Part shown: positions 40,101 to 48,341 of the stretch, piece by piece | Numbering within the stretch: the first letter of the stretch is position 1 | How the letters are laid out: each line of letters opens with the position of its first letter | Origin: Sphingomicrobium lutaoense | Lineage (GTDB): Bacteria > Pseudomonadota > Alphaproteobacteria > Sphingomonadales > Sphingomonadaceae | Assembly (NCBI RefSeq): GCF_014195685.1 | Contig: NZ_JACICF010000001.1 | Location: forward strand, 753,317 to 817,316 | Direction of reading: 5' to 3' | DNA: 64,000 bases | Notes under the pieces: generated by a model | The model's database searches: none | What the model was told of the DNA's origin: nothing | The model's input: the letters and a program-made list of their open reading frames with translations, nothing else | Translations under genes and position numbers: made by a program

Positions 40101-40316
40101 GAGCGCCTCGCGCGGGTGGGCAATCTCTACATCAACCGCAACCAGATCGGTGCGGTGGTGGAAAGCCAGCCGTTCGGCGGCGAGGGATTGAGCGGCACCG
40201 GGCCCAAGGCGGGCGGACCCCATTATGTGACCCGTTTCGCGACCGAGCGCGTGACCTGTGTCGATACGACTGCCGCAGGCGGCAATGCGAGCCTGATGGC
40301 GGCGATCGAGGGGTAG
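37179..40316 (+). CDS. putA: Bifunctional proline dehydrogenase / L-glutamate gamma-semialdehyde dehydrogenase PutA
   Basis: A 1045-residue enzyme that oxidises proline to glutamate in two channelled steps. The FAD-dependent proline dehydrogenase barrel spans roughly 160-480 (VKLSALHPRYEWSH, LVRLVKGAYWDTEI, YAPVGSHKELLAYLVRRLLENGANSSFVN). The aldehyde dehydrogenase domain follows, with WNFPLAIFTGPVAAALAAGN, the Glu motif LIAETGGQNAMIVDSS and nucleophile Cys833 in SAGQRCSALR. It lacks the N-terminal ribbon-helix-helix repressor domain of enterobacterial PutA, so it is not expected to regulate its own gene. Start MIDRHQLRLAYRAEEN is set by distance from the secA stop. Confidence 0.96.
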   Translation: MIDRHQLRLAYRAEENALALARIEEARLSETQQREAEALATSLVNAMREHKAKGLDAFLQAYDLGSEEGVALMCLAEALLRIPDAETIDDLIHDKLSGPDWAEKLGQSRSTFVNAATFSLLLTGRVLDEANDTADGWKATLGRAVGRLGEPVIRTAVGQAMRILGKQFVFGRTIGEALKRAAPERARGLTHSFDMLGEAAMTHADARRYAEAYDAAIERIAREARGDDSWKSAPGISVKLSALHPRYEWSHAEEAKAAIVPVLRGLCEKAAAANVHLTVDAEEADRLELSLDIIEAIAADDGLFAGGWEGFGMAIQAYQKRGVPTCQWAADLGRKYGRKLLVRLVKGAYWDTEIKAAQVAGLDDYPVFTRKITTDVSYLACAKVLLDASDVIFPAFATHNANTIGAIKAIAGPRGGEPGFEFQRLHGMGDDLYTELRALEEGIGEQPTPVRIYAPVGSHKELLAYLVRRLLENGANSSFVNRIADEKFTAEELVRDPVGELETLEPKRNPMIPLPDQIFGPARPNSAGIDLSDPLVREPLMERLAKLEERTHEARPTERNRGEHPIRRITSPHDDRIEVGVAHEATDEAIDAALTAAAKAQPAWDALGGEERARRLDKAADLFEEHREVFFSLCMREAGKTLPDAILEVREAVDFLRYYASEARAKFTHAVPLPGPTGELNELRLHGRGVWTCISPWNFPLAIFTGPVAAALAAGNAVMAKPAEQTPLIADYAIWLMHEAGIPRDIVQLTPGDGRVGAALTSHPLTAGVAFTGSTDTARLIARSLAERTDGPIVPLIAETGGQNAMIVDSSALPEQVTRDVVASSFQSAGQRCSALRVLYIQEDVADEMIRMIAGAMEAQTIGDPRDLRTDVGPVIDAAARQSLRRHLDWLDHHAKCIVRRDLPEGLAHGYFVPPSMYEIEHLEQLTQENFGPILHVIRWKAGDLEKVIDAINRTGYGLTLGLQSRIENNRRIVERLARVGNLYINRNQIGAVVESQPFGGEGLSGTGPKAGGPHYVTRFATERVTCVDTTAAGGNASLMAAIEG

Positions 40317-40360
40317 GGTCGAGCGCGGCTTCTGCGTTGAATTTTTCGGGAGGTGAGAGC

Positions 40361-40382
40361 GGGGTCAGGGCGGCCTGACCCC
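40361..40382. repeat. Strong GC hairpin downstream of putA
   Basis: GGGGTCAGG (40361-40369) and CCTGACCCC (40374-40382) form a perfect 9-bp stem with a GCGG loop. No T-run follows on the plus strand, so terminator function is uncertain. Confidence 0.5.
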
Positions 40383-40433
40383 GTCGGTCCTGTCGCGCTA
40401 TGGCGCGCAGGCCGTCCGCTCGCAGCATCTCTC

Positions 40434-40470
40434 GCATAGCGACGCTTGCTTCGCGTCGCTTTCGCTATGC
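40434..40470. repeat. Second inverted repeat downstream of putA
   Basis: GCATAGCGA (40434-40442) and TCGCTATGC (40462-40470) pair perfectly, with GACGC/GCGTC inside forming an additional stem. It lies between putA and tRNA-Asn and could be the 3' processing or termination structure of the minus-strand tRNA transcript. Confidence 0.45.
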
Positions 40471-40489
40471 ATCGGTGCTTTGAGAAAAA

Positions 40490-40564
40490 TGGCTCCCCGA
40501 GTTGGATTCGAACCAACGACCAAGTGATTAACAGTCACCTACTCTACCGCTGAGCTATCGGGGA
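40490..40564 (-). tRNA. tRNA-Asn (anticodon GTT)
   Basis: Read on the minus strand, the 75-base gene starts TCCCCGATAGCTCAGCGGTA and ends GGTTCGAATCC...CGGGGAGCCA. The seven-base acceptor stem TCCCCGA/TCGGGGA pairs perfectly, the D arm GCTC..GAGT and T arm GTTGG-TTCGAAT-CCAAC are intact, and the anticodon loop CTGTTAA gives GTT (Asn). The CCA end is encoded. A promoter-like pair of hexamers lies just upstream. Confidence 0.97.
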
Positions 40565-40588
40565 GCGGCCCGAAGGCGGTGAAGAGGG

Positions 40589-40616
40589 CGTATAACGATT
40601 CGCGCGGCTCATGCAA
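40589..40616 (-). promoter_or_regulatory. Candidate promoter for tRNA-Asn
   Basis: On the minus strand TTGCAT (40616-40611) and TATACG (40594-40589) are spaced 16 bases apart and would start transcription about 18 bases before the mature tRNA. Visual prediction only. Confidence 0.5.
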
Positions 40617-40624
40617 CCATCAGT

Positions 40625-41407
40625 TTAGCTGACGGCGAATTGTTCGAGCGCGATGCGTTCATCAAGGGCGTGGTCGGGGTCGAAGAGCAGCGTGAGCTTG
40701 CGTTCGGGGTCGAGGCTGACCTCGACCGAGCGCACGTCGCGCACCTCGAACTGGTCGGCGACCGCGGCGACCGGGCGGTCGTCGGGATCGTGGACATCGA
40801 AGCGCACCGCCGTGTCCTCGGGCAGGATCGCGCCGGGCCAGCGGCGGGGGCGGAAGGGGCTGATCGGAGTGAGCGCGACCATGTTCGCGGACAATGGCAG
40901 GATCGGCCCACCCGCCGAGAGATTATAGGCAGTCGAGCCTGCCGGCGTCGCGACCATCACGCCGTCGCATACCAGTTCATCGATCGCGGGGCGGCCCGCG
41001 ACGGTGATGGCGATCTTCGCCGTGCGGCCGGTTTCGCGCAGCAGCGAGACCTCGTTGATCGCGGCATGGCGGACGCTCTTCCCGCTGACCGTCTCGACTT
41101 CCATGCAGAGGGGCGTGATCTTGATCGGCTTGGCGGCGGCGAGACGGGCGGCGAGGTCATTGTCGCGCCATTCGTTCATCAGGAAGCCCACCGTGCCGCG
41201 GTTCATGCCGAAGACCGGGAGATTGGGAAGGCCGGTTTCAAGCATCTGGTGGAGCGTGCGGAGCATGAAGCCGTCCCCGCCCAGTGCGAGCACCTTTTCG
41301 GCATCCTCGACGGGCGCGAAGCGGTAGCGGCTTTCGAGCTCGGCGCGCGCTTCCTGGGCGGTGGCGCGCTGCGAAGCGAGAAGGGCAATGCGGTCGAGCG
41401 TGATCAT
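40625..41407 (-). CDS. nadK: NAD kinase
   Basis: A 260-residue ATP-NAD kinase that makes NADP. The GGDG motif is at residues 43-46 (LALGGDGFMLR), followed by MNRGTVGFLMNEW, INEVSLLRETGR, CDGVMVATPAGSTAYNLSAGGPILP and LTPISPFRPR, the full conserved set. Start MITLDRIALLAS at 41407 was chosen from the family N-terminus; ATGs 15 and 21 bases upstream are alternatives. The gene diverges from the EAL-domain gene and precedes tRNA-Asn on the same strand by 60 bases. Confidence 0.96.
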   Translation of the reverse strand: MITLDRIALLASQRATAQEARAELESRYRFAPVEDAEKVLALGGDGFMLRTLHQMLETGLPNLPVFGMNRGTVGFLMNEWRDNDLAARLAAAKPIKITPLCMEVETVSGKSVRHAAINEVSLLRETGRTAKIAITVAGRPAIDELVCDGVMVATPAGSTAYNLSAGGPILPLSANMVALTPISPFRPRRWPGAILPEDTAVRFDVHDPDDRPVAAVADQFEVRDVRSVEVSLDPERKLTLLFDPDHALDERIALEQFAVS

Positions 41408-41515
41408 GATGCCCGCGACCATAGGCATTTTGCCTGAAAGCGCCACTGTCCCGATGCGGGGCAGGTGGGGGACGGCGCGTTGCCTCCCCGCGCGGGGCGG
41501 TGCCAGAAGATCGCC

Positions 41516-42331
41516 ATGCCCCATCACGACCTTCTTCCCGAACATGGACGCCGCGTGGCCGAACGCCGCAGCGGAAGCGCCGAACTTGTCGACGTCGCCC
41601 TGCACAAGGCGATCGAGGAAGATGCCATCTCCATTCTTTTTCAACCGCAGATCGAGCCTGCCAGCGGTCGGGTGATCGCGGTTGAGGCCCTGGCCCGCTG
41701 GGAGGGCGGGGCAGGGCCGTTGTTCGAACGGGCGCGCCGCGCGGGCCTTGAAAAATGCGTCTCGCGTTCGGTGCAGGACAAGGCAATGCGCCGGGCGGCG
41801 CGCTGGACCGGGGCGCTTGCCGAGGTCGGCCTCTCGATCAACTTGCTTCCCTGCGAATTTGCCGGCGACGAAATGATCGACGATCTGCTCGCACGGTTGA
41901 AGAAAAGCGGGCTGGCGCCGTCGCGCCTTACCGTCGAGATCGTCGAGAACAGCCTTGTCGCCGATCCCAAGGCGGCCGCCAACCGCCTGTCGCGGCTGCG
42001 CGAAGCAGGGGTGAGCATTGCCATCGACGATTTCGGCACGGGCTATTCGAGCCTTGCCTATCTCACCAGCCTGCCGATCGACTGCCTCAAGATCGACCGG
42101 GGGCTGATTACCGACATCGTCGGCGGATCGCGCGACCGGATCGTGGTGCGAGCGATGATCCATCTGGCGCATGAACTGGGCCTCGACGTGGTGGTCGAAG
42201 GGGTCGAGAGCGCCGCGCAGCTTGAACTGATCGCCAGCTGGGGCGGCGATCTCTACCAGGGTTTTCTGGGTGCCGAAGCCTTGAACGAAGAGGAATTGGG
42301 CCGCTTCGTTTCAGCTTCGCTCGCCGCCTAG
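41516..42331 (+). CDS. Stand-alone EAL-domain c-di-GMP phosphodiesterase
   Basis: A 271-residue cytoplasmic protein consisting of a single EAL domain. The catalytic set looks complete: Glu57 in VEALARWE, Asn109 in SINLLP, Glu141/Glu144 in EIVEN, Asp171-Asp172 in IDDFGTGYSS, Lys192 in LKIDR, Glu229 in VEGVES and Gln248 in GDLYQGF. It should therefore hydrolyse c-di-GMP to pGpG. No GGDEF, PAS or membrane segment precedes it, so input must come from other proteins. The start is the first ATG after the divergent NAD kinase promoter region; its ribosome-binding site is weak. Confidence 0.93.
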   Translation: MPHHDLLPEHGRRVAERRSGSAELVDVALHKAIEEDAISILFQPQIEPASGRVIAVEALARWEGGAGPLFERARRAGLEKCVSRSVQDKAMRRAARWTGALAEVGLSINLLPCEFAGDEMIDDLLARLKKSGLAPSRLTVEIVENSLVADPKAAANRLSRLREAGVSIAIDDFGTGYSSLAYLTSLPIDCLKIDRGLITDIVGGSRDRIVVRAMIHLAHELGLDVVVEGVESAAQLELIASWGGDLYQGFLGAEALNEEELGRFVSASLAA

Positions 42332-42385
42332 GAGGTATGTTCCCCTCTTCGACACACGGGACCTCCTAGGCGGCTTTCTTCTTCC
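42323..42385 (+). terminator. Terminator hairpin overlapping the EAL and mfd stop codons
   Basis: GCCGCCTAGGAGGT (42323-42336) and ACCTCCTAGGCGGC (42361-42374) are perfect 14-bp reverse complements around a 24-base loop. Each arm contains the Ala-Ala-stop codons of one of the two convergent genes. The T-rich TTTCTTCTTCCC follows only on the plus strand, so efficient intrinsic termination is expected mainly for the EAL gene. Confidence 0.7.
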
Positions 42386-45300
42386 CATGCTTCACCACGC
42401 GGGCAAGGCCGCGTGAGAGATTGAGAGCGCCTTCCAGTCGTTCATGCTCGGTCGACCAGTTGCGGCTGACGAGCAGCTTCTGGTCAGGGCGAAGCTTGGC
42501 CGAGCCCTTGAGCCGTTCGATATAGGCCAGCAGCCCTTCGAGATTGGGAAAGCCGTCCTCGGCGAAGGTGACCACCGCGCCCTTGGCGCCGATGTCGAGT
42601 TTCGCGATGCGCGCGGTGCGGCAATTGATCTTGGTCTCAATGACTTGCAGCAGGTTCTGCACTTCGTGCGGAAGCTTACCGAAGCGGTCGATGAGCTCGG
42701 CCGCGAACTCGTCGATCGCGGCGCGGTCCTCCAGTTCGCCCAGGCGGCGGTAAAGGCCCATGCGAAGGTCGAGATCGGCGACATAATCCTCGGGGATGAG
42801 CACCGGGGCATCGACATTGATCTGCGGGCTGAGGTGCGAGGGGCGGTCGTCATCGCCGCCGGTCTTCTGCTGCGCGATCGCTTCCTCGAGCATCGACTGG
42901 TAGAGTTCGAAGCCCACTTCCTTGATATGACCCGACTGTTCGTCGCCGAGGAGATTGCCCGCTCCGCGCTGGTCGAGATCGTGGCTGGCGAGCTGGAATC
43001 CCGCGCCGAGGCTGTCGAGATTGGCAAGCACCTGGAGACGCTTGGCCGCGCTTTCACTCACCAGCCGCTGTTCGGGGGTGGTGAGATAGGCATAGGCTCT
43101 CGTCTTCGACCGGCCCACGCGGCCGCGCAGCTGATAGAGCTGGGCAAGGCCGAAGCGGTCGGCGCGGTGAACGATGAGCGTATTGGCAGTGGGGATGTCG
43201 AGCCCGCTTTCGATGATCGTGGTCGACAAGAGCACGTCATATTTGCGGTCGTAGAAGGCGCTCATCCTCTCTTCGACCTCGCTGGCGCCCATCTGACCGT
43301 GGGCGACGACATATTTGACCTCGGGAACCTCTTCGCGGAGGAACTCCTCGATCTCGGGCAGGTCGGCGATACGCGGAGCGACATAGAAGCTCTGCCCGCC
43401 GCGATAATGTTCGCGCAGCAGGGCTTCGCGGATCACCACCGGGTCGAAGGGCATGACATAGGTGCGCACCGCGAGGCGATCGACCGGCGGGGTCTGGATT
43501 ACCGACAGTTCGCGCAGCCCGCTCATCGCCATTTGCAACGTGCGCGGGATGGGCGTTGCCGTGAGCGTGAGGACGTGGACGTCATTCTTGAGCTTTTTCA
43601 GCCGTTCCTTGTGGGCGACGCCGAAATGCTGCTCCTCGTCGACAATGACGAGGCCCAATTTCTTGAACTTGACCGTTTTTCCGAGGAGCGCATGGGTGCC
43701 GATGACGATATCCACATTGCCCTTTTCGAGGCCTTCGCGAACCTGCTTGGCCTCGGCGGCCGGGACGAGGCGCGAAAGGCGGCCGATGTTGATCGGGAAG
43801 CCCTGGAAACGCTCGGTGAAATTGGCGTGGTGCTGGCGCGCGAGCAGGGTGGTGGGGGCGATCACCGCGACCTGCATGCCTTCCATCGCGGCGACGAAAG
43901 CCGCGCGAAGGGCAACCTCGGTCTTGCCGAAACCGACATCGCCGCAGACCAGCCGGTCCATCGGCTTGCCGCTGCCCAGATCCTCGAGCACGTCGGCAAT
44001 GGCGCGTTCCTGGTCGTCGGTTTCCTCATAGGGGAAGCGGTCGACGAACTGGGGGAAGGCGCTGTCGGGTTCGGCGACCTCGCCCTTGCGGGTGGCGCGC
44101 GCGGCGGCGACCTTGATGAGCTCGCCCGCAATCTCGCGGATGCGCTCCTTCATCCGCGCCTTGCGGCGCTGCCATGCCTCGCCGCCGAGCCGGTCGAGCG
44201 CGACCGCTTCGTCGCCGCCGCCATAGCGGGTGAGGACGTCGATATTCTCGACCGGCACGTAGAGCTTGTCGCCGCCATGATATTCGAGCGCGATGCAATC
44301 GTGGGGTGCCTGCATCACCTGGATGGTGGTGAGGCCCTCGTAGCGGGCGATGCCATGTTCCTCATGCACCACCAGGTCGCCTGGCGTCATGGCGGAAAGT
44401 TCGGCGAGGAAGGCATCGGCGCTCTTGCGGCGCTTGTGACGGCGCACCAGACGGTCGCCGAGCATGTCCTGTTCGGAAAGGACCGCGACCTCGGGAGTGG
44501 TAAAGCCATGATCGAGCGGGAGGACGATCAGCGTCGGCACCTTGGCGCCGAGGGCTTCCTGCCAGTTGTCGGCCATCTTCTGCGACGTGACGCCATGGTC
44601 CTGTAGGAGGCCCGAGAGCCGTTCGCGCGCGCCTTCGGAATAGCTGGCGAGGATGACCTTGCGCTTGTCGCCGCGCAGCTTGTCGATATGGGCGGCGACC
44701 GCTTCGTAGACATTGGCGCCCTGCGCGCGCTCGGCGGCGAAATCGCGGGGGCCCGCGACGTCGAAATCGACCGTGGTTTCGCCTTCGGGCTCGGGGAAGG
44801 GCGACGCGAGGTGGACGGGCGCGTCCTTTTTCAGCGCTTCATATTCCTCTTCGGAGAGATAGAGCGCGTCAGGCGGGAGAGGGCGGTAGCTGCCGGCTTC
44901 GGCGGCTTCGACCCGTTTGCGGTTGTCATGATAGTCGCGCACGCTTTCGAGGCGTGCGGTCATCGCCTGGTCGGCATTGGCATCGCGCAGGATGACGTCA
45001 TCGTCGCGCAGATAGTCGCCGAAATCGGCCAAACTCTCTTCGAACAGCGGTAGCCAATGTTCCATGCCCGCCATGCGGCGGCCTTCGCTTACCGACTGGT
45101 AGAGCGGGTCGCTGGTCGCCGTGGCGCCGAAGCGTTCGCGATAGCCGGTGCGAAAGCGCTTGATGCTGTCTTCGTCGAGCATCGCTTCCGAAGCGGGCAT
45201 GAGCGTGAAGGCGGGAGCGCGGCCGCTCGAGCGCTGGTCGGCGGGGTCGAAGCTGCGCATCGTCTCGATCTCGTCGCCGAAGAAATCGAGCCGGACGCCC

Positions 45301-45845
45301 TGCTTGGCGCCCGCGGGGAAGAGATCGACGATCGCGCCGCGCACGGCATATTCGCCGGCGTCATGGACGCTGTCGACGCGGGCATAGCCATTGGCGGCGA
45401 GGATGCGGATCAGCTCGTCGCGGTCGAGCTCCATGCCTTCTTCGAGGCGGCGGGTAAGCGCGGCGACGCGGTCGGGCGCGAGCATGCGCTGGCTGACCGC
45501 GTTGACCGTGGTGACGAGGAGCTGGGGGCCGGCGGGTTTGTCGACCAGCGCGGCGAGCGCGCCGAGACGCTCGGCCATGACGCGCAGCGCGGGGCTGGAG
45601 CGGTCATAGGGGAGGCAGTCCCAGGCGGGCAGGCCGATGATCTCGACATCGGGCGCGAAGACGGGGGCGGTGTCGGCGAGCGCGCGCATCGCGGCTTCGT
45701 CCGAAGCGATGACCACGGCGCGGCCGCCCTTGCGAGCGGCAGCGCGGGCGAGGTCGGTCGCGAGCCAGGGAAGATAGCCCGTAGGGACGCTGGAAAGCGT
45801 GAGCGGCCCGGTCGCCTCGAGGATGCGCGGGAGCGGCTCGCTCAC
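42366..45845 (-). CDS. mfd: Transcription-repair coupling factor Mfd
   Basis: An 1159-residue translocase that removes stalled RNA polymerase and recruits UvrA. The UvrB-like N-terminal region runs to about 400 (GYLPWLATDLARAAARKGG; VTTVNAVSQRML), followed by the RNA-polymerase-interacting domain (LVVHEEHGIARYEG) and a RecG-like motor: VCGDVGFGKTEVALRAAF, IVDEEQHFGVAHKERLK, TLTATPIPRTLQMAM and DRFGLAQLYQLRGRVGRS. The C-terminal domain ends GKKKAA. The start is a GTG that overlaps the sdhE stop (GTGA), implying coupling. Confidence 0.97.
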   Translation of the reverse strand: MSEPLPRILEATGPLTLSSVPTGYLPWLATDLARAAARKGGRAVVIASDEAAMRALADTAPVFAPDVEIIGLPAWDCLPYDRSSPALRVMAERLGALAALVDKPAGPQLLVTTVNAVSQRMLAPDRVAALTRRLEEGMELDRDELIRILAANGYARVDSVHDAGEYAVRGAIVDLFPAGAKQGVRLDFFGDEIETMRSFDPADQRSSGRAPAFTLMPASEAMLDEDSIKRFRTGYRERFGATATSDPLYQSVSEGRRMAGMEHWLPLFEESLADFGDYLRDDDVILRDANADQAMTARLESVRDYHDNRKRVEAAEAGSYRPLPPDALYLSEEEYEALKKDAPVHLASPFPEPEGETTVDFDVAGPRDFAAERAQGANVYEAVAAHIDKLRGDKRKVILASYSEGARERLSGLLQDHGVTSQKMADNWQEALGAKVPTLIVLPLDHGFTTPEVAVLSEQDMLGDRLVRRHKRRKSADAFLAELSAMTPGDLVVHEEHGIARYEGLTTIQVMQAPHDCIALEYHGGDKLYVPVENIDVLTRYGGGDEAVALDRLGGEAWQRRKARMKERIREIAGELIKVAAARATRKGEVAEPDSAFPQFVDRFPYEETDDQERAIADVLEDLGSGKPMDRLVCGDVGFGKTEVALRAAFVAAMEGMQVAVIAPTTLLARQHHANFTERFQGFPINIGRLSRLVPAAEAKQVREGLEKGNVDIVIGTHALLGKTVKFKKLGLVIVDEEQHFGVAHKERLKKLKNDVHVLTLTATPIPRTLQMAMSGLRELSVIQTPPVDRLAVRTYVMPFDPVVIREALLREHYRGGQSFYVAPRIADLPEIEEFLREEVPEVKYVVAHGQMGASEVEERMSAFYDRKYDVLLSTTIIESGLDIPTANTLIVHRADRFGLAQLYQLRGRVGRSKTRAYAYLTTPEQRLVSESAAKRLQVLANLDSLGAGFQLASHDLDQRGAGNLLGDEQSGHIKEVGFELYQSMLEEAIAQQKTGGDDDRPSHLSPQINVDAPVLIPEDYVADLDLRMGLYRRLGELEDRAAIDEFAAELIDRFGKLPHEVQNLLQVIETKINCRTARIAKLDIGAKGAVVTFAEDGFPNLEGLLAYIERLKGSAKLRPDQKLLVSRNWSTEHERLEGALNLSRGLARVVKHGKKKAA

Positions 45846-46102
45846 CGGGGAAGCTCAATGAAGTCGAGTTTTTTCAGGGCTTCCATCATCGAACCCTGAT
45901 AGCGTTCGGGAACGGGCTGGGTTCCGATCGCCCAGGCCATGATGTCGACATCGCTTTCGGTAAGCAGCGCTGCAAAGAGAGCAAGATCGTGCGAATCCCA
46001 ATCGGCATTATGGGCATCGAAGAAGCCGCCGATCATCATGTCGGCTTCGCGCGTGCCGCGATGCCATGCCCGATATCTCAACGCCCTGCGAAGCTCGTCC
46101 AT
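45842..46102 (-). CDS. sdhE: FAD assembly factor SdhE (succinate dehydrogenase flavinylation)
   Basis: An 86-residue protein of the SdhE/Sdh5/YgfY family that promotes covalent FAD attachment to SdhA. The signature RAWHRGTREADMMIGGFF carries the RGxxE motif at about residues 14-18, and the rest (FAALLTESDVDIMAWAIG) is typical. The ATG at 46102 matches the family start. It is translationally coupled to mfd and divergent from recG across about 100 bases. sdh genes are not in the window. Confidence 0.93.
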   Translation of the reverse strand: MDELRRALRYRAWHRGTREADMMIGGFFDAHNADWDSHDLALFAALLTESDVDIMAWAIGTQPVPERYQGSMMEALKKLDFIELPR

Positions 46103-46205
46103 ATGCCGTTCGATCCCATGCCAAAATGCCCGCAGGCAGGATTGCCAGCGGGTCGCCACGCGCGCCATGTAGGCGTTCGTCCAGCTTTTCGCTAGGGATG
46201 AGCCG

Positions 46206-48257
46206 ATGCGGCCCGAGATTCTCCAGCCATTGTTCGCCGAAGTCGAAGCCCTGAAAGGGGTGGGGCCGCGTCTTGCCAAGGCATTGGCGCGGTTGAAGAT
46301 CGTCCGGGCGCTTGACCTCGTCTTCCATCTGCCTAGCGGGACGATCGAGCGGGTGCGCGCGCCTGCGGTGAGCCATTCGCTGGTCGGGCGGATCGTGATC
46401 GTTGACGTCACTCCGTTCCAGATCCGCGAGGGAAGGGGGCGCGCGCCGACCCGCATTCTTGCCCGGGACGGCGAGGATGGCGTGCTGACGCTCACTTTTT
46501 TCCACAATCCCGGATGGGCGAAGAAGCAATTGCCGATGGGCGAGACCCGCACCGTGATGGGCAAGCTCGACGCCTATGGCGAGGAATTGCAGATGGTGCA
46601 TCCCGAGGTGCTGGAAAAGGGTGCCGAGCCGTTGCTTCGCGAGCCGGTCTATCCCTTGACCGAAGGGGTGACCAACAAAAGGATGCGTGAACTGGTGCAG
46701 GCGGGAATGGAGCGAGCGCCCGAGCTACCCGAATGGATCGAGCCCTCGCTCAAGCAGAGAAAGGACTGGACAGACTGGCGCAGCGCGCTGGCCAGGACGC
46801 ATTCGCACGAGACATCCGAAACGGCGCGTAACCGATTGGTATATGACGAACTCTTCGCGAACCAGTTGGCGCTGCTGTTGATCCGGCAGGCGAGCCGGCG
46901 GCGGCGTACGCGTCCCCTCGACGGGGACGGGTCGATTTCTGCCAGGCTGTCGCTCCCTTACTCGCTGACCGGGGCGCAGGCGCGGGTGATCGGGGAAATC
47001 CGCGGCGACATGGCGCAGGACCGGCCGATGTTGCGCCTGCTGCAGGGGGATGTGGGGTCGGGCAAGACGCTGGTCGCGCTTCTGGCGATGCTCCACGCGG
47101 TCGAGGCCGGGGCGCAGGCGGCGATGCTGGCGCCCACCGAAATTCTTGCGCGCCAGCATCATGAGACTTTGAAGCGGCAATGCGAGGCGATTGGCGTCAA
47201 TGTCGCGATCCTTACCGGGCGCGAGAAGGGCAAGGCGCGTGAAAGCGTGTTGATGGGTCTTGCCGACGGGTCGATCCATATCCTCGTCGGCACCCATGCG
47301 ATCTTCCAGTCGAAGGTCGATTATCATGACCTCGGACTGATCGTGGTCGACGAGCAGCATCGTTTCGGCGTGTCGCAGCGTCTGTTGCTCACCGAGAAGG
47401 GGCGGCATCCGCCGCATCTCCTCGCGATGACCGCAACGCCCATTCCGCGCACCCTGACGCTCACCCAATATGGCGAGATGGATGTCAGCCAGATCGACGA
47501 ACTGCCGCCCGGGCGCCAGCCGATCGAGACGCTGGTGGTTTCGGATTCCAAGCTGGGCGACGTGATCGAGGGACTGGGGCGGCATATGGACGCCAAGGGG
47601 CAGGCCTATTGGGTGTGCCCGCTGGTCGAGGAATCCGAGGCGGTGGATGCGGCTGCCGCCGAGGAGCGGGCGCGGGTGCTTCGCCAGCGCTTTGGCGATG
47701 CGCGGGTGGGCCTCGTACATGGCCGGATGAAAGGCGAGGAGAAGGATGCTGTCATGACGTCATTCGCCGCAGGGCGGATCGACGTGCTGGTCGCGACCAC
47801 GGTGATCGAGGTGGGGGTCGATGTTCCCAACGCCACGCTGATGATCATCGAGGGCGCCGAGCGGTTCGGGTTGGCGCAGCTGCACCAGCTTCGTGGCCGC
47901 GTGGGGCGGGGTGAGGGCAAGAGCCGCTGTGTCCTGCTACGTGGAAGCGACCTTTCCGAGACCGCGCGGGCGCGGCTTGCGCTGATGCGAGAGACCAATG
48001 ACGGCTTTCGCATCGCCGAGGAGGATCTTCGGCTACGCGGCCCGGGCGAGATCCTCGGTACGCGCCAGTCGGGCGAACAGGGTTTCCGCCTCGCCGCCCC
48101 CGAAGACGTGGTGGAGCTTGCCCCGGCGGCACAGGGAGATGCGCGGCTGCTGATCGAGCGCGATGGAGGGCTGGAAAGCGAACGCGGCCAGGCTGCGCGG
48201 ATTTGTCTTTACCTATTCGAGCGTGATGCGGCGGTCGGGCTTCTGAAAGGGGGTTGA
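46206..48257 (+). CDS. recG: ATP-dependent DNA helicase RecG
   Basis: A 683-residue branch-migration helicase that remodels stalled forks and R-loops. The N-terminal wedge region shows KGVGPRLAKALARLKI and LVFHLPSGTIERV. Helicase motifs follow: LLQGDVGSGKTLVALLAML, APTEILARQHHETL, LIVVDEQHRFGVSQR, AMTATPIPRTLTLT, VATTVIEVGVDVPNATLMI and HQLRGRVGRGEGKSRCVLL. It diverges from sdhE-mfd, giving two RecG-type translocases head to head. The region after its stop is markedly less GC-rich. Confidence 0.97.
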   Translation: MRPEILQPLFAEVEALKGVGPRLAKALARLKIVRALDLVFHLPSGTIERVRAPAVSHSLVGRIVIVDVTPFQIREGRGRAPTRILARDGEDGVLTLTFFHNPGWAKKQLPMGETRTVMGKLDAYGEELQMVHPEVLEKGAEPLLREPVYPLTEGVTNKRMRELVQAGMERAPELPEWIEPSLKQRKDWTDWRSALARTHSHETSETARNRLVYDELFANQLALLLIRQASRRRRTRPLDGDGSISARLSLPYSLTGAQARVIGEIRGDMAQDRPMLRLLQGDVGSGKTLVALLAMLHAVEAGAQAAMLAPTEILARQHHETLKRQCEAIGVNVAILTGREKGKARESVLMGLADGSIHILVGTHAIFQSKVDYHDLGLIVVDEQHRFGVSQRLLLTEKGRHPPHLLAMTATPIPRTLTLTQYGEMDVSQIDELPPGRQPIETLVVSDSKLGDVIEGLGRHMDAKGQAYWVCPLVEESEAVDAAAAEERARVLRQRFGDARVGLVHGRMKGEEKDAVMTSFAAGRIDVLVATTVIEVGVDVPNATLMIIEGAERFGLAQLHQLRGRVGRGEGKSRCVLLRGSDLSETARARLALMRETNDGFRIAEEDLRLRGPGEILGTRQSGEQGFRLAAPEDVVELAPAAQGDARLLIERDGGLESERGQAARICLYLFERDAAVGLLKGG

Positions 48258-48341
48258 TGCGCGGTCTGCTAACGACCCCATGCCGGACATTTGAGGATTC
48301 ATCAGCTGTTACAATTTTTCCAGCAGAGCTATTATTGATCC

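Noticed and set aside
40361-40382. GC hairpin after putA as a rho-independent terminator
   Set aside because: No T-run on either side, so I list it only as an inverted repeat.
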